Assembly: GCA_009777315.1 (NCBI GenBank)
Contig: WRMD01000007.1
Span: 1-50,662 of the forward strand
Reading direction: 5' to 3'
Source: Candidatus Saccharimonadota bacterium
GTDB lineage: Bacteria > Patescibacteriota > Saccharimonadia > Saccharimonadales > Saccharimonadaceae
Length of the DNA stretch: 50,662 nt
The translations under genes were made by a program, and so were the position numbers. This document shows, piece by piece, positions 1 to 6,751 of this stretch. The first letter of the stretch is position 1; the number at the start of each line of letters is the position of its first letter. The notes under the pieces were generated by a model. The model was not told the DNA's origin, made no database searches, and saw nothing but the letters and a program-made list of their open reading frames with translations.

Positions 1-290
1 GATATAGTTAGGTTGGGGAGTTAGCATCAAAATAGCTAGGAGTTGTACGCGAAAGCCGTATCAAGGTACAATTTCATGAAGACGTCCCAGCGAGAGAGAC
101 TAATTAAGCCGCGTGCGGGAATCACTACCTGAGGTGGCTTCTCCGACCAACGGGGAGGAGTTGAACGACCGAAACCCGTAACGACGGGATTGAGGGAAGT
201 GTCCACCGAACGGTAGTGAACCCGTCGAGCGGCGGTAATATTGTGCCTCGACGAGCCTTTCGCTAGAGACTTATCTGGTGTGTTATTTTG
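1..290. other. Stem-rich non-coding region upstream of murG, identity unknown
   Basis: No convincing reading frame is seen on either strand. Several complementary segments lie close together. GGAGTTGTAC near position 40 can pair with GTACAATTTC near 66-75, around a GCGAAAGC mini-hairpin. CCCGT-AACG-ACGGG lies near 175-190, and GTCGAG pairs with CTCGAC around 224-253. This density suggests a structured RNA or the end of an intron-like or ribosomal-type RNA entering from the left edge. The landmark sequences I know for RNase P RNA, tmRNA, 5S rRNA and a group II domain V were looked for and not found. Confidence 0.3.
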
Positions 291-293
291 ATG

Positions 294-299
294 TATAAT
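294..299 (+). promoter_or_regulatory. -10 box TATAAT for leaderless murG
   Basis: A perfect TATAAT lies 7 bp before the ATG at 306, so transcription should begin at or next to the start codon. No good -35 hexamer is seen. This spacing rules against the earlier in-frame TTG (288) and ATG (291, 300) codons, which overlap the box. Confidence 0.6.
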
Positions 300-305
300 A
301 TGGTT

Positions 306-1502
306 ATGAAAATCCTCCTCGTCGGCGGTGGTAGCGGCGGCCACCTAACTCCGCTGCTAGCCGTCGCCGCTTCGTTTAAAAAGCTCCATCCGCAAGCCGA
401 GATGCGGCTCTGGACAGACAAAGAAGCCACAAAAGGGCAATCCGTCGCGGGCTTTTCGTCCGTCCAAAAAGTTCTCTCCGGCAAATACCGCCGCTACCAG
501 CAGGGCGGCAAACGCTTCATCCCCTGGAAAGACCGCCTCCGCAACTTCCGCGACCTCTTCCTTCTCGCCGCCGGCTTCGTCCAAAGCTTCTTCCGCCTCC
601 TTTTCTGGCGCCCCAACGCCATTTTTCTAAAGGGCGGCTTCGTCAGCCTCCCGGTCGGCCTCGCCGCCGCCGCTCTCCGCATCCCCTTCATCATCCACGA
701 ATCCGACACCCACATGGGCCTCACCAACAAAGTCCTCTCCCGCTACGCCGCCGTCATTGCGTTAGGTCTGCCCCAAGAGGGAAAGAGCAGCGAGGCTAGG
801 CCTTCAGGCTCGGCTTCGCCGACCGAGCGCCGAGAAAACCGTAGGTTGTCTCGGGTGGTTGGCATCCCGGTCGCTAGCAGTTGGGAACAAGCTCGTCTCA
901 TGAGCGATACCAAAGCCAAAAAACGCCTTCTCGAAGTCGTCCCCGAACTAAAAATCCTCGCCGGCCCCCTCGTCGTCGTGGTCGGCGGTTCGCTCGGCGC
1001 CCGCCACCTCAACCAAGTCGCTTCCTCATTCAAGCTTCCCGCCCAAACGGTCATCCTCGCCGGCCCTAACGCCCACCCCGAGTTCGGCAAGAAGCACATC
1101 ACGCTCTCCAGCCTATCACTGGAGCAGGGCCTGCCCGAACTTCTCCGCCTCGCGGACGTCGTTATCGCCCGTGCCGGCGCTACCACGCTCACCGAGCTTG
1201 CCATCCTCGGCAAACCTACCATCATCGTACCCAAAGACGTCCTTCCCGGCGGTCACCAGACCAGCAACGCCGCTCGCCTTGCCGCCGCTGATGCCGCCGT
1301 CGTCATCCCGGAAGAGCAAATCGACACTGATCTCCAGCCCGCCGCGCTCCGGCTCCTCAATAATTCCGCCCATCGGCGCCGTCTCGCCAGAAACATCGGC
1401 GAGCTTAGCGTCACCGACGCTAGCCAAAAGATTGCCAAGCTAATAGGGCAGGTGACCGAACAAAAACCGAACACCAAAACCAAGGCAAAGAGAGGAGAGT
1501 AG
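306..1502 (+). CDS. murG: UDP-GlcNAc:undecaprenyl-PP-MurNAc-pentapeptide GlcNAc transferase (MurG)
   Basis: MurG adds GlcNAc to lipid I on the inner face of the membrane, giving lipid II for peptidoglycan. The 398-residue product has the N-terminal glycine loop GGGSGGHLTP (about residues 7-16), the second-domain motif VVGGSLGARHLNQ (about 230) and the donor-binding stretch RAGATTLTELAILGKP (about 288). It is some 40 residues longer than usual MurG. Part of the excess is an extra hydrophilic stretch of about 25 residues (LPQEGKSSEARP to ENRRLSR, bases about 766-858) between the two Rossmann domains, encoded by palindrome-rich DNA. The start at 306 fits a leaderless transcript. The ftsQ-like gene follows after one base, so the two are an operon and link wall synthesis with division. 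Confidence 0.95.
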   Translation: MKILLVGGGSGGHLTPLLAVAASFKKLHPQAEMRLWTDKEATKGQSVAGFSSVQKVLSGKYRRYQQGGKRFIPWKDRLRNFRDLFLLAAGFVQSFFRLLFWRPNAIFLKGGFVSLPVGLAAAALRIPFIIHESDTHMGLTNKVLSRYAAVIALGLPQEGKSSEARPSGSASPTERRENRRLSRVVGIPVASSWEQARLMSDTKAKKRLLEVVPELKILAGPLVVVVGGSLGARHLNQVASSFKLPAQTVILAGPNAHPEFGKKHITLSSLSLEQGLPELLRLADVVIARAGATTLTELAILGKPTIIVPKDVLPGGHQTSNAARLAAADAAVVIPEEQIDTDLQPAALRLLNNSAHRRRLARNIGELSVTDASQKIAKLIGQVTEQKPNTKTKAKRGE

Positions 1503-1503
1503 G

Positions 1504-2031
1504 GTGTTTAGCCGCAGCAACACCAAGCCGCCACAAGAGGCAGTCCAGCGGGATAGGGCAGTGCGCAAACATTCGAAGCGGGGGAGGGCGCTTAAAGTCC
1601 TTCAGTGGCTTATCACCTTCGGCATCATTGGCGGGCTAGGGTATCTGATTTTCCCCTGGATTCAAAACCTCACTTTCGACGAAGAAGCCTTTTGGCGCCC
1701 CCCCGAGGCCGACATCATAGTTTTTGACGAGCTTGGTTGGGATGTCACCGACCAGCTCTCCGGGACCTCCCAAGCCCTCATCAGTGAGGTTGTCACGGAT
1801 CTCGCCACGCACGGCATCACCGTCGAGCGTGCCGTCCTCCCAGCCGGCAAAATCCGCGAATTCAACCTCTACCTAACCGGCAGCGACCTAACCTGGCGCC
1901 TTTCGCTTGACCGCCCAGCCTCGGGGCAGGTGACGGACGTTAATGTTGTCTATCGCCGCATCCAAGACGGCGACATGGAGGCTAATGACTATGTCGACCT
2001 CCGTACCGCCGGCCGCGCCATCTATCGCTAA
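1504..2031 (+). CDS. ftsQ: FtsQ/DivIB-like cell division protein, short
   Basis: 175 residues, GTG start one base after murG. The N-terminus is basic and cytoplasmic (about 1-32), then comes one membrane segment (about 33-52, LQWLITFGIIGGLGYLIFPW) and an extracytoplasmic domain ending in YVDLRTAGRAIYR. That ending matches the FtsQ C-terminal pattern in which the last beta strands end in a DLR/YxR motif. The external part is shorter than in typical FtsQ (about 250 residues), and I do not see a clear POTRA repeat. The position directly after murG is the classical division/wall cluster order. The assignment rests on topology, neighbour and C-terminal motif. Confidence 0.6.
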   Translation: MFSRSNTKPPQEAVQRDRAVRKHSKRGRALKVLQWLITFGIIGGLGYLIFPWIQNLTFDEEAFWRPPEADIIVFDELGWDVTDQLSGTSQALISEVVTDLATHGITVERAVLPAGKIREFNLYLTGSDLTWRLSLDRPASGQVTDVNVVYRRIQDGDMEANDYVDLRTAGRAIYR

Positions 2032-2285
2032 CCCCTTCTTACCCCCTCCCAGCTCTTCGGTCTACCGGCCACCCCCTCTTCTCTCGGGCGCAAATCGTTC
2101 GGTTTTTGTTCGGTTCACTAAATCGCGTTTTAGCCTCAGTAGGGTGCCTAATACCTCCCCGCCGCTTCCCAGCAGGACAGGCTAGGGCGAAGTAGGTGGG
2201 ACGACAAAACCAAAATAAAAGCTAGAGATCGACAAATAGACGAACAGACAATAATACCGGCCATAAAGTCAACCCCTCCCTAAGG
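2032..2285. other. Intergenic, host side of the prophage
   Basis: No gene is supported. The DNA is CT-rich just after ftsQ and AT-rich towards the phage junction. No clear terminator hairpin with a T-run is seen. Confidence 0.5.
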
Positions 2286-2313
2286 ACGTCGTAAAATATA
2301 CATTGTGCGACAT
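2286..2313 (-). other. dif-like Xer junction site at the left prophage end
   Basis: Read on the minus strand: 11-bp arm ATGTCGCACAA, 6-bp centre TGTATA, 11-bp arm TTTTACGACGT. The core CGCACAATGTATATT differs from the E. coli dif core CGCATAATGTATATT by one base. The first arm is identical to that of the internal site at 2490, so it is probably phage-derived. The last arm probably comes from the host dif. Confidence 0.75.
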
Positions 2314-2455
2314 ATCCTATTCAACCCTCTTCCGTATGTCATCTACCTCTGCTTCGCTTAAATATGGCGGACAGACGCTGACACAAAGGAGGGAGTTACC
2401 ATGACTTAATCACCTCTGTACGGCACGTGAGCTTGTCCGTGCCGTAAAACCAGTG
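2314..2455. other. Phage intergenic/origin region with hairpin
   Basis: This segment lies between rep and the left junction. It holds a perfect stem, ACGGCACG (2420-2427) with CGTGCCGT (2438-2445), and short sequences that partly mirror each other around the two dif-like sites. Filamentous phages place their replication and packaging signals next to rep, so these are the likely candidates here. No nick site can be assigned by eye. Confidence 0.5.
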
Positions 2456-3091
2456 TCATACCCTCCCCCACATCTGTTGGAAGAAAGGTATGTCGCACAA
2501 TGTATATTGCCACTTATTTACAAAATCCTTATGGGACATCACACCGGCGTGGTAGTCACAGGCGTCGTCAAAAAACTCTAATTTACGTTGCTTTTGAGCG
2601 TATTCGGTTTCCTTGGGGAGGTCGAAGTTAGCGGTGACATCTGTTAATTCGTATTGGTATTTTTCGGGTTGGTTATCGTGAACTAGGTAGGAAAGGATGC
2701 CTCTTTTAGAGATAATCTTCTGAATCATGTTGGCGGGGATGTCTAGTTGTCTGGCAAGGGAGTTGACGTAGATGGGGTTATCAAACTCCAAGTAGAAATG
2801 ATAGTGCGGAGGGATAAGATCGCCTTGTTCACGGTCTTTGTCATGGAGAATATAGGCGTATTTTGGCGGTTGCATTTCTTCAATGGCACTAATGAGGCGT
2901 TTAGCGGTAGCAAGATGGGAAATAGAAAGAGTGTAAAGACGAGTACGAAAGTTTTGCGCCTGGCTTTGGAAGGAGTATTTGCCCTCATTGGCCATATAAC
3001 GCTCATAAACACGGATGATCGTCTGGTCATGCACGGAGGGACGCTTTTTAGACTTAGCCGCCTCGTATTCTTCTTTGGTATAATTACACAT
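2456..3091 (-). CDS. Rolling-circle replication initiator (HUH Rep, plasmid Rep_2 type)
   Basis: 211 residues from the ATG at 3091, which has AGGAGG 6 bp upstream; an ATG at 3094 also fits. The protein should nick the phage origin and start rolling-circle replication. Visible motifs: the metal-binding HUH motif in PPHYHFYLEFDNP (about residue 96), and a third motif SYLVHDNQPEKYQYEL (about 135), whose tyrosine is the likely nucleophile as in small plasmid Rep proteins such as RepB. No helicase domain. It overlaps the 3' end of the 60-residue gene upstream. Its last codons contain the internal dif-like site, so recombination and coding signals share the same bases. Using a plasmid-type Rep rather than a G2P/pII-like one is common among inoviruses outside Proteobacteria. 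Confidence 0.82.
   Translation of the reverse strand: MCNYTKEEYEAAKSKKRPSVHDQTIIRVYERYMANEGKYSFQSQAQNFRTRLYTLSISHLATAKRLISAIEEMQPPKYAYILHDKDREQGDLIPPHYHFYLEFDNPIYVNSLARQLDIPANMIQKIISKRGILSYLVHDNQPEKYQYELTDVTANFDLPKETEYAQKQRKLEFFDDACDYHAGVMSHKDFVNKWQYTLCDIPFFQQMWGRV
2489..2517 (+). other. Internal inverted dif-like site (attP2-like)
   Basis: Arm ATGTCGCACAA (2490-2500), centre TGTATA, then TTGCCACTTAT. It is the exact inverted copy, over 20 bp (2489-2508), of the left junction site (2295-2314), and lies inside the 3' end of rep. On single-stranded phage DNA the two would pair into a duplex dif-like site. Confidence 0.75.
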
Positions 3092-3266
3092 CATTGACCT
3101 CCTCTGGCTTATTGCGCAAATGAAAAACAACAAAGACAGGAGAAATCAGAAATGAAAGAATGAGAGCAAACCAAATGCAAAACCAAAATGTCTCTTCAAA
3201 TCCACCATAATAAAGAATCTCAAAAAACCTATCCATAGTAGGGTTGCTCCACGCCAACATATTCAT
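3084..3266 (-). CDS. Small inovirus membrane protein, 60 residues
   Basis: One strong membrane segment (about 26-48, ending SFLISPVFVVFHLRN), an acidic aromatic N-terminal half and a short charged tail. Its ATG overlaps the Zot stop codon (ATGA at 3263-3266) and its end overlaps the rep start, so translation is coupled with both. I do not recognise the family. Next to Zot it could supply the membrane anchor that this Zot protein seems to lack, or be a minor assembly protein. That role is inference. Confidence 0.6.
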   Translation of the reverse strand: MNMLAWSNPTMDRFFEILYYGGFEETFWFCIWFALILSFLISPVFVVFHLRNKPEEVNDV

Positions 3267-4114
3267 AACTCAATCCTAGCATAAGTTGGACGATAATCAA
3301 TAGAAATCTGCTTATGGCCAGAGACTGACCCCATCGAATGTGGGGTCAAGGTCTCCTGCTCCAAACCTTTTAAAGGGGAAGGGGCGGGCTCCACCTCAAG
3401 ACGAGGAAACTTCGTTTCCTCTGCCCTCACGATGAATCTCGTATTAAATTTCGTCTTGGGGAGGCCGTGACGGTAGATCACCCTACTCTTGCCCGACCAA
3501 CGACCAAGGTCGTCGCAAAGGATATTTTCGGCGGGGATAAAATAGTTGATGAGCTTCGTCTTGAAGAGATTTTTCTCGCAGTCGATCATGTATAATGCCT
3601 GCTCGCGAAAAGATTTGTCGACGCGTCCGAATATCTGAGCAACGCCAAGGATGAAAACACGGCGCTTGCGAAGTTGACCCATGATGTCAAGGAATTGGGA
3701 AATCAAGAGCTGCTTATCTTTGTTTTTAGTCTCCCGGGGGAAATAGACCTGAAGCTCATCAAGAATGAAAATGTTAATGTCCTCATTAGTTTCGGGGATG
3801 TTGTAAATGGTGTCGTAAACATTACGAAAGTCCGTAGACGTGTATTCCAGGCCATTTAAGGGCGTATTAGACCAGACCCGCACATTATAACCTTTTTTAC
3901 CATACTGTGCCCGTAGGCGTTCCATATACCATATAGCGGAGACTGTTTTACCACTGCCCTGCCCTCCACAAAAAATGTAGAGACCAAATGGATAGTTGTT
4001 GGTGATTTTGTCACCGCCGGCCCACCGGGTTTTGAGCAATTTACCCAAAAGACCATCTTCTCGCCCGGGATTTTGGCGGATAGGGTCAAGCATGACCACT
4101 GATTGCTGTTTCAT
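3263..4114 (-). CDS. Zot/pI-like phage assembly ATPase
   Basis: 283 residues, preceded by a strong AAGGAGG. This is the morphogenesis ATPase that marks inoviruses and powers extrusion of the filament through the membrane. Walker A is CGGQGSGKTVSA (about residue 49); Walker B is DINIFILDELQVYFP (about 112). A conserved stretch QFLDIMGQLRKRR follows, as in Zot proteins. I see no clear transmembrane helix, whereas pI and Zot normally have one after the ATPase domain. The C-terminal tail is proline- and threonine-rich. The family is clear; only the membrane anchoring is unusual. Confidence 0.88.
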   Translation of the reverse strand: MKQQSVVMLDPIRQNPGREDGLLGKLLKTRWAGGDKITNNYPFGLYIFCGGQGSGKTVSAIWYMERLRAQYGKKGYNVRVWSNTPLNGLEYTSTDFRNVYDTIYNIPETNEDINIFILDELQVYFPRETKNKDKQLLISQFLDIMGQLRKRRVFILGVAQIFGRVDKSFREQALYMIDCEKNLFKTKLINYFIPAENILCDDLGRWSGKSRVIYRHGLPKTKFNTRFIVRAEETKFPRLEVEPAPSPLKGLEQETLTPHSMGSVSGHKQISIDYRPTYARIEL

Positions 4115-4123
4115 TTTACCTCC

Positions 4124-4393
4124 TTAAGTTTGTGCATTAAAAATGTTGAGAACTCGCCAGACGAACATAGCGACACGGACAGTAATGGCGGCGGTGATAG
4201 CAAACATCAGGGCATTCCAAGAAGAGGGGTGCCACGGCATGAATGCACCAATAACGGTCAAAACATCCGCGATAACGCCAACAAATGAGATATTGGTAAT
4301 AAGATTGAAGAACGTCACCAGCGCGACGACAAAGGCAGTCACGCCAAGAATAGCAAGGGCGACCTTGATGGTATATTTAATCATTTCACCCAC
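4124..4393 (-). CDS. pVI-like minor coat membrane protein
   Basis: 89 residues if begun at GTG 4393, or 86 from the ATG at 4384. Three hydrophobic segments are visible (about 8-30, 35-52 and 60-80), with almost no soluble part. Size, topology and position between the adsorption protein and Zot match pVI of filamentous phages, a cap protein at the pIII end of the virion. Only 1 base separates it from the preceding stop if GTG is used. Confidence 0.65.
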   Translation of the reverse strand: MGEMIKYTIKVALAILGVTAFVVALVTFFNLITNISFVGVIADVLTVIGAFMPWHPSSWNALMFAITAAITVRVAMFVWRVLNIFNAQT

Positions 4394-4394
4394 G

Positions 4395-5531
4395 TTATAC
4401 CTTACTCATCTTGCTGGAATCAGCACCTAAAATTGACCAAGCGAAAGTGAAGACCAAAACAATAGTAAAAACGCCGACAATGGGACTAACAACGTTGCGA
4501 ACGGAGGCGGGGAAAAACGGGCAAATTGTATGATTCTCTGGGGAGAGACTGAGGAAATTGCCAAGACCCGAAATGTCACGGCATCCATCAGTAAAGTCAA
4601 AAAAAGCGCCGAAGGGGTTAAGAATACTAAGTCCTGAAAGCAAACTGAATATACCATTACCACCGTCGGCGGCGTCATCACCCATCTGCTGCTCCTCTTC
4701 TCTCTCACGTTGTCTATTCTCCTCCGCCTCACGGAGAAGATCGTTAGTATCCTGAATGGAGGACTCAATAGAAGAAAGCTGGTCTGAAATAATATCAAGG
4801 CGGCCCAAGACGTCACCATTGGAAGATACTTGCTCCACATTAACTACGCCGCCGGACCAGTAGACATCCCAGTTCGCAATGTACCCTCCTTGTTTGGAAA
4901 ATATCTTTTGGTAGTTCGTCGCCATAGAGAGAGAAGACAGGGGGGTTTCTGTTTCGAGGACGCCATAGAAAGAATACTGGGAGAGTCCCGGTTGTAGTTC
5001 GGTACCGGTGATAGAAAATCCTGTACGAAGCGCGGAAACCGGGGACGTCCCATTTAGCCAAAAGGTGGAGCCGATAGCGTTCCCGGGGAAATCAATTGTG
5101 TAAGGGACGACAGAGTTGGTCGGACTACCTTCAGTAAGACAGCGATTGAAAAAGCGGAGATCGGAGGCTTGACAGGCAATAGCGCCATTATGGGAACCCT
5201 CAAAATTGAGGCGGAAAGTAATACGGAGGAAACCGGAAGGAGGGGGCTGGATAGTAGTGCCAAACATTACGGCGGCGTCTACGAAGGAGAGGCAATGGTA
5301 ATGATGAGAGTTCTCCATAGCAGACCTAAACATAAGATGGCCGGGCCCCACAGAAAAAGTAGAAAGACTAGTGCAACTGGGTTGGGGAAGAGGGCCAGAG
5401 CCGGTGCCATAATGGAAGACAATAGGATGGTCAAGGTTGTATTGGGTGGCGGAGGCATTGTGGGAGAGAGAGATCGCTCCCACAATACCAAAAAAGAGGG
5501 AACAAAAAGCGTAAAGAACCCTCTTTTTCAT
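4395..5531 (-). CDS. pIII-like adsorption/minor coat protein
   Basis: 378 residues. A signal peptide (MKKRVLYAFC..., hydrophobic to about 26, likely cut after SHNASA) is followed by an external region of about 210 residues with scattered cysteines. Then comes a charged coiled-coil segment (about 235-280, rich in E, Q and R), a glycine/aspartate linker and a C-terminal membrane anchor (about 345-368, VGVFTIVLVFTFAW) with a short basic tail. This is the architecture of pIII, which binds the host receptor at the tip of the filament. The external domain resembles nothing I recognise and should set host specificity. Its start overlaps the stop of the preceding 54-residue gene. Confidence 0.75.
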   Translation of the reverse strand: MKKRVLYAFCSLFFGIVGAISLSHNASATQYNLDHPIVFHYGTGSGPLPQPSCTSLSTFSVGPGHLMFRSAMENSHHYHCLSFVDAAVMFGTTIQPPPSGFLRITFRLNFEGSHNGAIACQASDLRFFNRCLTEGSPTNSVVPYTIDFPGNAIGSTFWLNGTSPVSALRTGFSITGTELQPGLSQYSFYGVLETETPLSSLSMATNYQKIFSKQGGYIANWDVYWSGGVVNVEQVSSNGDVLGRLDIISDQLSSIESSIQDTNDLLREAEENRQREREEEQQMGDDAADGGNGIFSLLSGLSILNPFGAFFDFTDGCRDISGLGNFLSLSPENHTICPFFPASVRNVVSPIVGVFTIVLVFTFAWSILGADSSKMSKV

Positions 5532-5692
5532 TCGACTAATCCTAACTTTACCTGGAATAATTCATCGCCCAGATAGGAGACAGGAACGGATTTATAGATA
5601 TAGGCGAGACGAACTGGCTGTAACTTCTTAGGTCGGGAGGGTTTAGGCGCAGGGGGCCAAATACGCTTATAATCAGGCAATCGTTTTTTCAT
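5528..5692 (-). CDS. Small basic inovirus protein, 54 residues
   Basis: The product starts MKKRLPDYKRIWPPAPKP and ends LGDELFQVKLGLVE. It is rich in lysine, arginine and proline at the front, with no membrane segment. Its stop overlaps the ATG of the pIII-like gene, and its start lies within the end of the 101-residue gene (5689), so it is tightly embedded in the structural operon. Function unknown. The basic proline-rich character could suit DNA or membrane contact. Confidence 0.55.
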   Translation of the reverse strand: MKKRLPDYKRIWPPAPKPSRPKKLQPVRLAYIYKSVPVSYLGDELFQVKLGLVE

Positions 5693-5994
5693 CGTCTAAC
5701 CCTTTCAAACATTCGCATGATAATCCAAAAGAGGGCGAGGACACAAAGTGTAGCTGGGAGAATAATGTCACGGGTGTGTAAATCCGTGGTAGGGTCAGGG
5801 AGTTCCGCAGAAACGAGCGCTGTGGGTGCATTCGAAGAAATCGTAGTAGTGGCTGTGCGATACCAACGACCATCAACAAGAGTCCAAGTATCCCGACGAG
5901 CGTTAGTATGAGGCGGAACGACCTGCCCAGGCGTGCAGGTAAGAGTAGGAAACTCAAACGCCTGAGTTGCCGAAGTAATCGTGAAGCAACCCAT
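5689..5994 (-). CDS. Inovirus structural membrane protein, 101 residues
   Basis: The first 70 residues are polar, rich in threonine and proline, with two cysteines. Then comes one membrane segment (about 77-94, IILPATLCVLALFWIIM) and a basic tail RMFERVRR. This topology, external domain then helix then positive tail facing the cytoplasm, is that of a phage coat or tip protein. It starts 5 bases after the 35-residue coat gene. It may be a tip or receptor accessory protein, but I do not recognise the family. Confidence 0.6.
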   Translation of the reverse strand: MGCFTITSATQAFEFPTLTCTPGQVVPPHTNARRDTWTLVDGRWYRTATTTISSNAPTALVSAELPDPTTDLHTRDIILPATLCVLALFWIIMRMFERVRR

Positions 5995-5999
5995 ATCAC

Positions 6000-6107
6000 T
6001 TAGTCCCTCCTAAACAGGGATGTAACCCAGTTTACGACGACGATAAAAGCAAAAGGAGTCAAAAACCAAACAATAAGGTCAATAATCGCCTGTCCAAATA
6101 ATTCCAT
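6000..6107 (-). CDS. pVII/pIX-like tiny coat protein, 35 residues
   Basis: Sequence begins MELFGQAIIDLIVWFLTPF and ends SLFRRD: an amphipathic start, one membrane helix and a basic end. Filamentous phages carry two such 32-33 residue proteins (pVII, pIX) at the end of the particle that leaves first. It lies just after the major coat gene and before the 101-residue protein, in the expected place. The length was checked codon by codon. Confidence 0.6.
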   Translation of the reverse strand: MELFGQAIIDLIVWFLTPFAFIVVVNWVTSLFRRD

Positions 6108-6135
6108 TCAATAATTCCTTAGTTAATAGTTCGCT

Positions 6136-6166
6136 GGGCGGGGTCGGCCGAAACCGCCCCGCCCCG
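6136..6166 (-). terminator. GC-rich hairpin after the major coat gene
   Basis: Complementary GGGCGGGG and CCGCCCC segments surround TCGGCCGAAA, directly behind the coat gene. There is no T-run, so it may act as an attenuator or as a 3' stabiliser that lifts coat protein output above that of downstream genes. Filamentous phages have such an element after gene VIII. Confidence 0.55.
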
Positions 6167-6173
6167 CTCCTGG

Positions 6174-6326
6174 CTAGATGCCTCGGAAGAGACCGATAGC
6201 CCAACGAGTAACGTAGAACATAAAGCCTACGAGAACCGCAACGCCGATAATCGGCAAGAAGCTTTCGATAACATTAGCAAAAGCCGTAAGGCTCAAGGCA
6301 GATGTTAGTGCTGCTGGATCAAACAT
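6174..6326 (-). CDS. Major coat protein (pVIII-like)
   Basis: 50 residues, starting MFDPAALTSALSL and ending RWAIGLFRGI. A slightly acidic amphipathic N-terminal half, a central hydrophobic helix (about 23-40, SFLPIIGVAVLVGFMFYV) and a basic C-terminus make this a textbook filamentous-phage major coat subunit. Thousands of copies would wrap the single-stranded DNA, with the basic end facing inwards. There is no cleavable signal peptide, so it probably inserts at its mature length. It is followed by a strong hairpin. Confidence 0.8.
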   Translation of the reverse strand: MFDPAALTSALSLTAFANVIESFLPIIGVAVLVGFMFYVTRWAIGLFRGI

Positions 6327-6341
6327 GATTAAATCCTTGGA

Positions 6342-6545
6342 TTAGTTTTGATTGTCGTATAACGACGCTTCAATCTCCAGAATATCATGTTCAAATTGCT
6401 TATGCAATAGTAATTTTAAGTGGGGGCGTTTATGTAGCGTAGAGCGAACAACATCACCCCCAAGAGTATGCTTAACATCAGTAAGCACACGCACAAGGTT
6501 ACGAGCAAGTCGCGAGTCGCGGGACTCATTTTTATTTTTGGTCAT
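6342..6545 (-). CDS. Small inovirus protein, 67 residues
   Basis: Starts MTKNKNESRDSRLARNL. It is rich in basic residues and histidine in the first two thirds and acidic at the end (EIEASLYDNQN). No membrane segment. Mostly helical by eye, with a spaced R/L pattern. It overlaps the end of the 59-residue gene (stop at 6532) and ends 15 bases before the coat gene start. It might be a small DNA-binding or regulatory protein; the family is not recognised. Confidence 0.5.
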   Translation of the reverse strand: MTKNKNESRDSRLARNLVRVLTDVKHTLGGDVVRSTLHKRPHLKLLLHKQFEHDILEIEASLYDNQN

Positions 6546-6711
6546 CCTTCAATCCCAAACCGTTTTTGATATACATTGCCTCAATCGGCTTCGGAAAGAA
6601 CAAACCCTCGTAGAGGCCAATTTTTAATTTAAAGCCGCTCCACTGTTTTCCGGTTTCCTTATTTGTGCCAGTGATAATCTCAACGACTGGAGTTAGTTTA
6701 TTATCATTCAT
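6532..6711 (-). CDS. Probable ssDNA-binding protein (pV-like), 59 residues
   Basis: Starts MNDNKLTPVVEIITG and continues with alternating polar and hydrophobic residues (TGKQWSGFKLKIGLYEGLFF), as in small beta-barrel OB-like proteins. It is the first gene of the phage operon. Size and position fit the phage single-strand-binding protein that coats new genomes before packaging. No diagnostic motif can be confirmed by eye, so the function is an inference. An AAGGAA site lies upstream. Confidence 0.45.
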   Translation of the reverse strand: MNDNKLTPVVEIITGTNKETGKQWSGFKLKIGLYEGLFFPKPIEAMYIKNGLGLKDDQK

Positions 6712-6751
6712 TTTAAAAATTCCTTATAAAGTTAATAATTTGGTTGCTTAT

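Noticed and set aside
1-290. RNase P RNA, tmRNA, 5S rRNA or group II domain V
   Set aside because: The landmark sequences of each class (for example GAGGAAAGTCC of RNase P, or an AGC...GAAA...GTT domain V helix) are not present in the right order.
2341-2420. Extra small phage gene on the + strand near the rep end
   Set aside because: Only very short frames without coding character; hairpins suggest an origin or packaging region instead.
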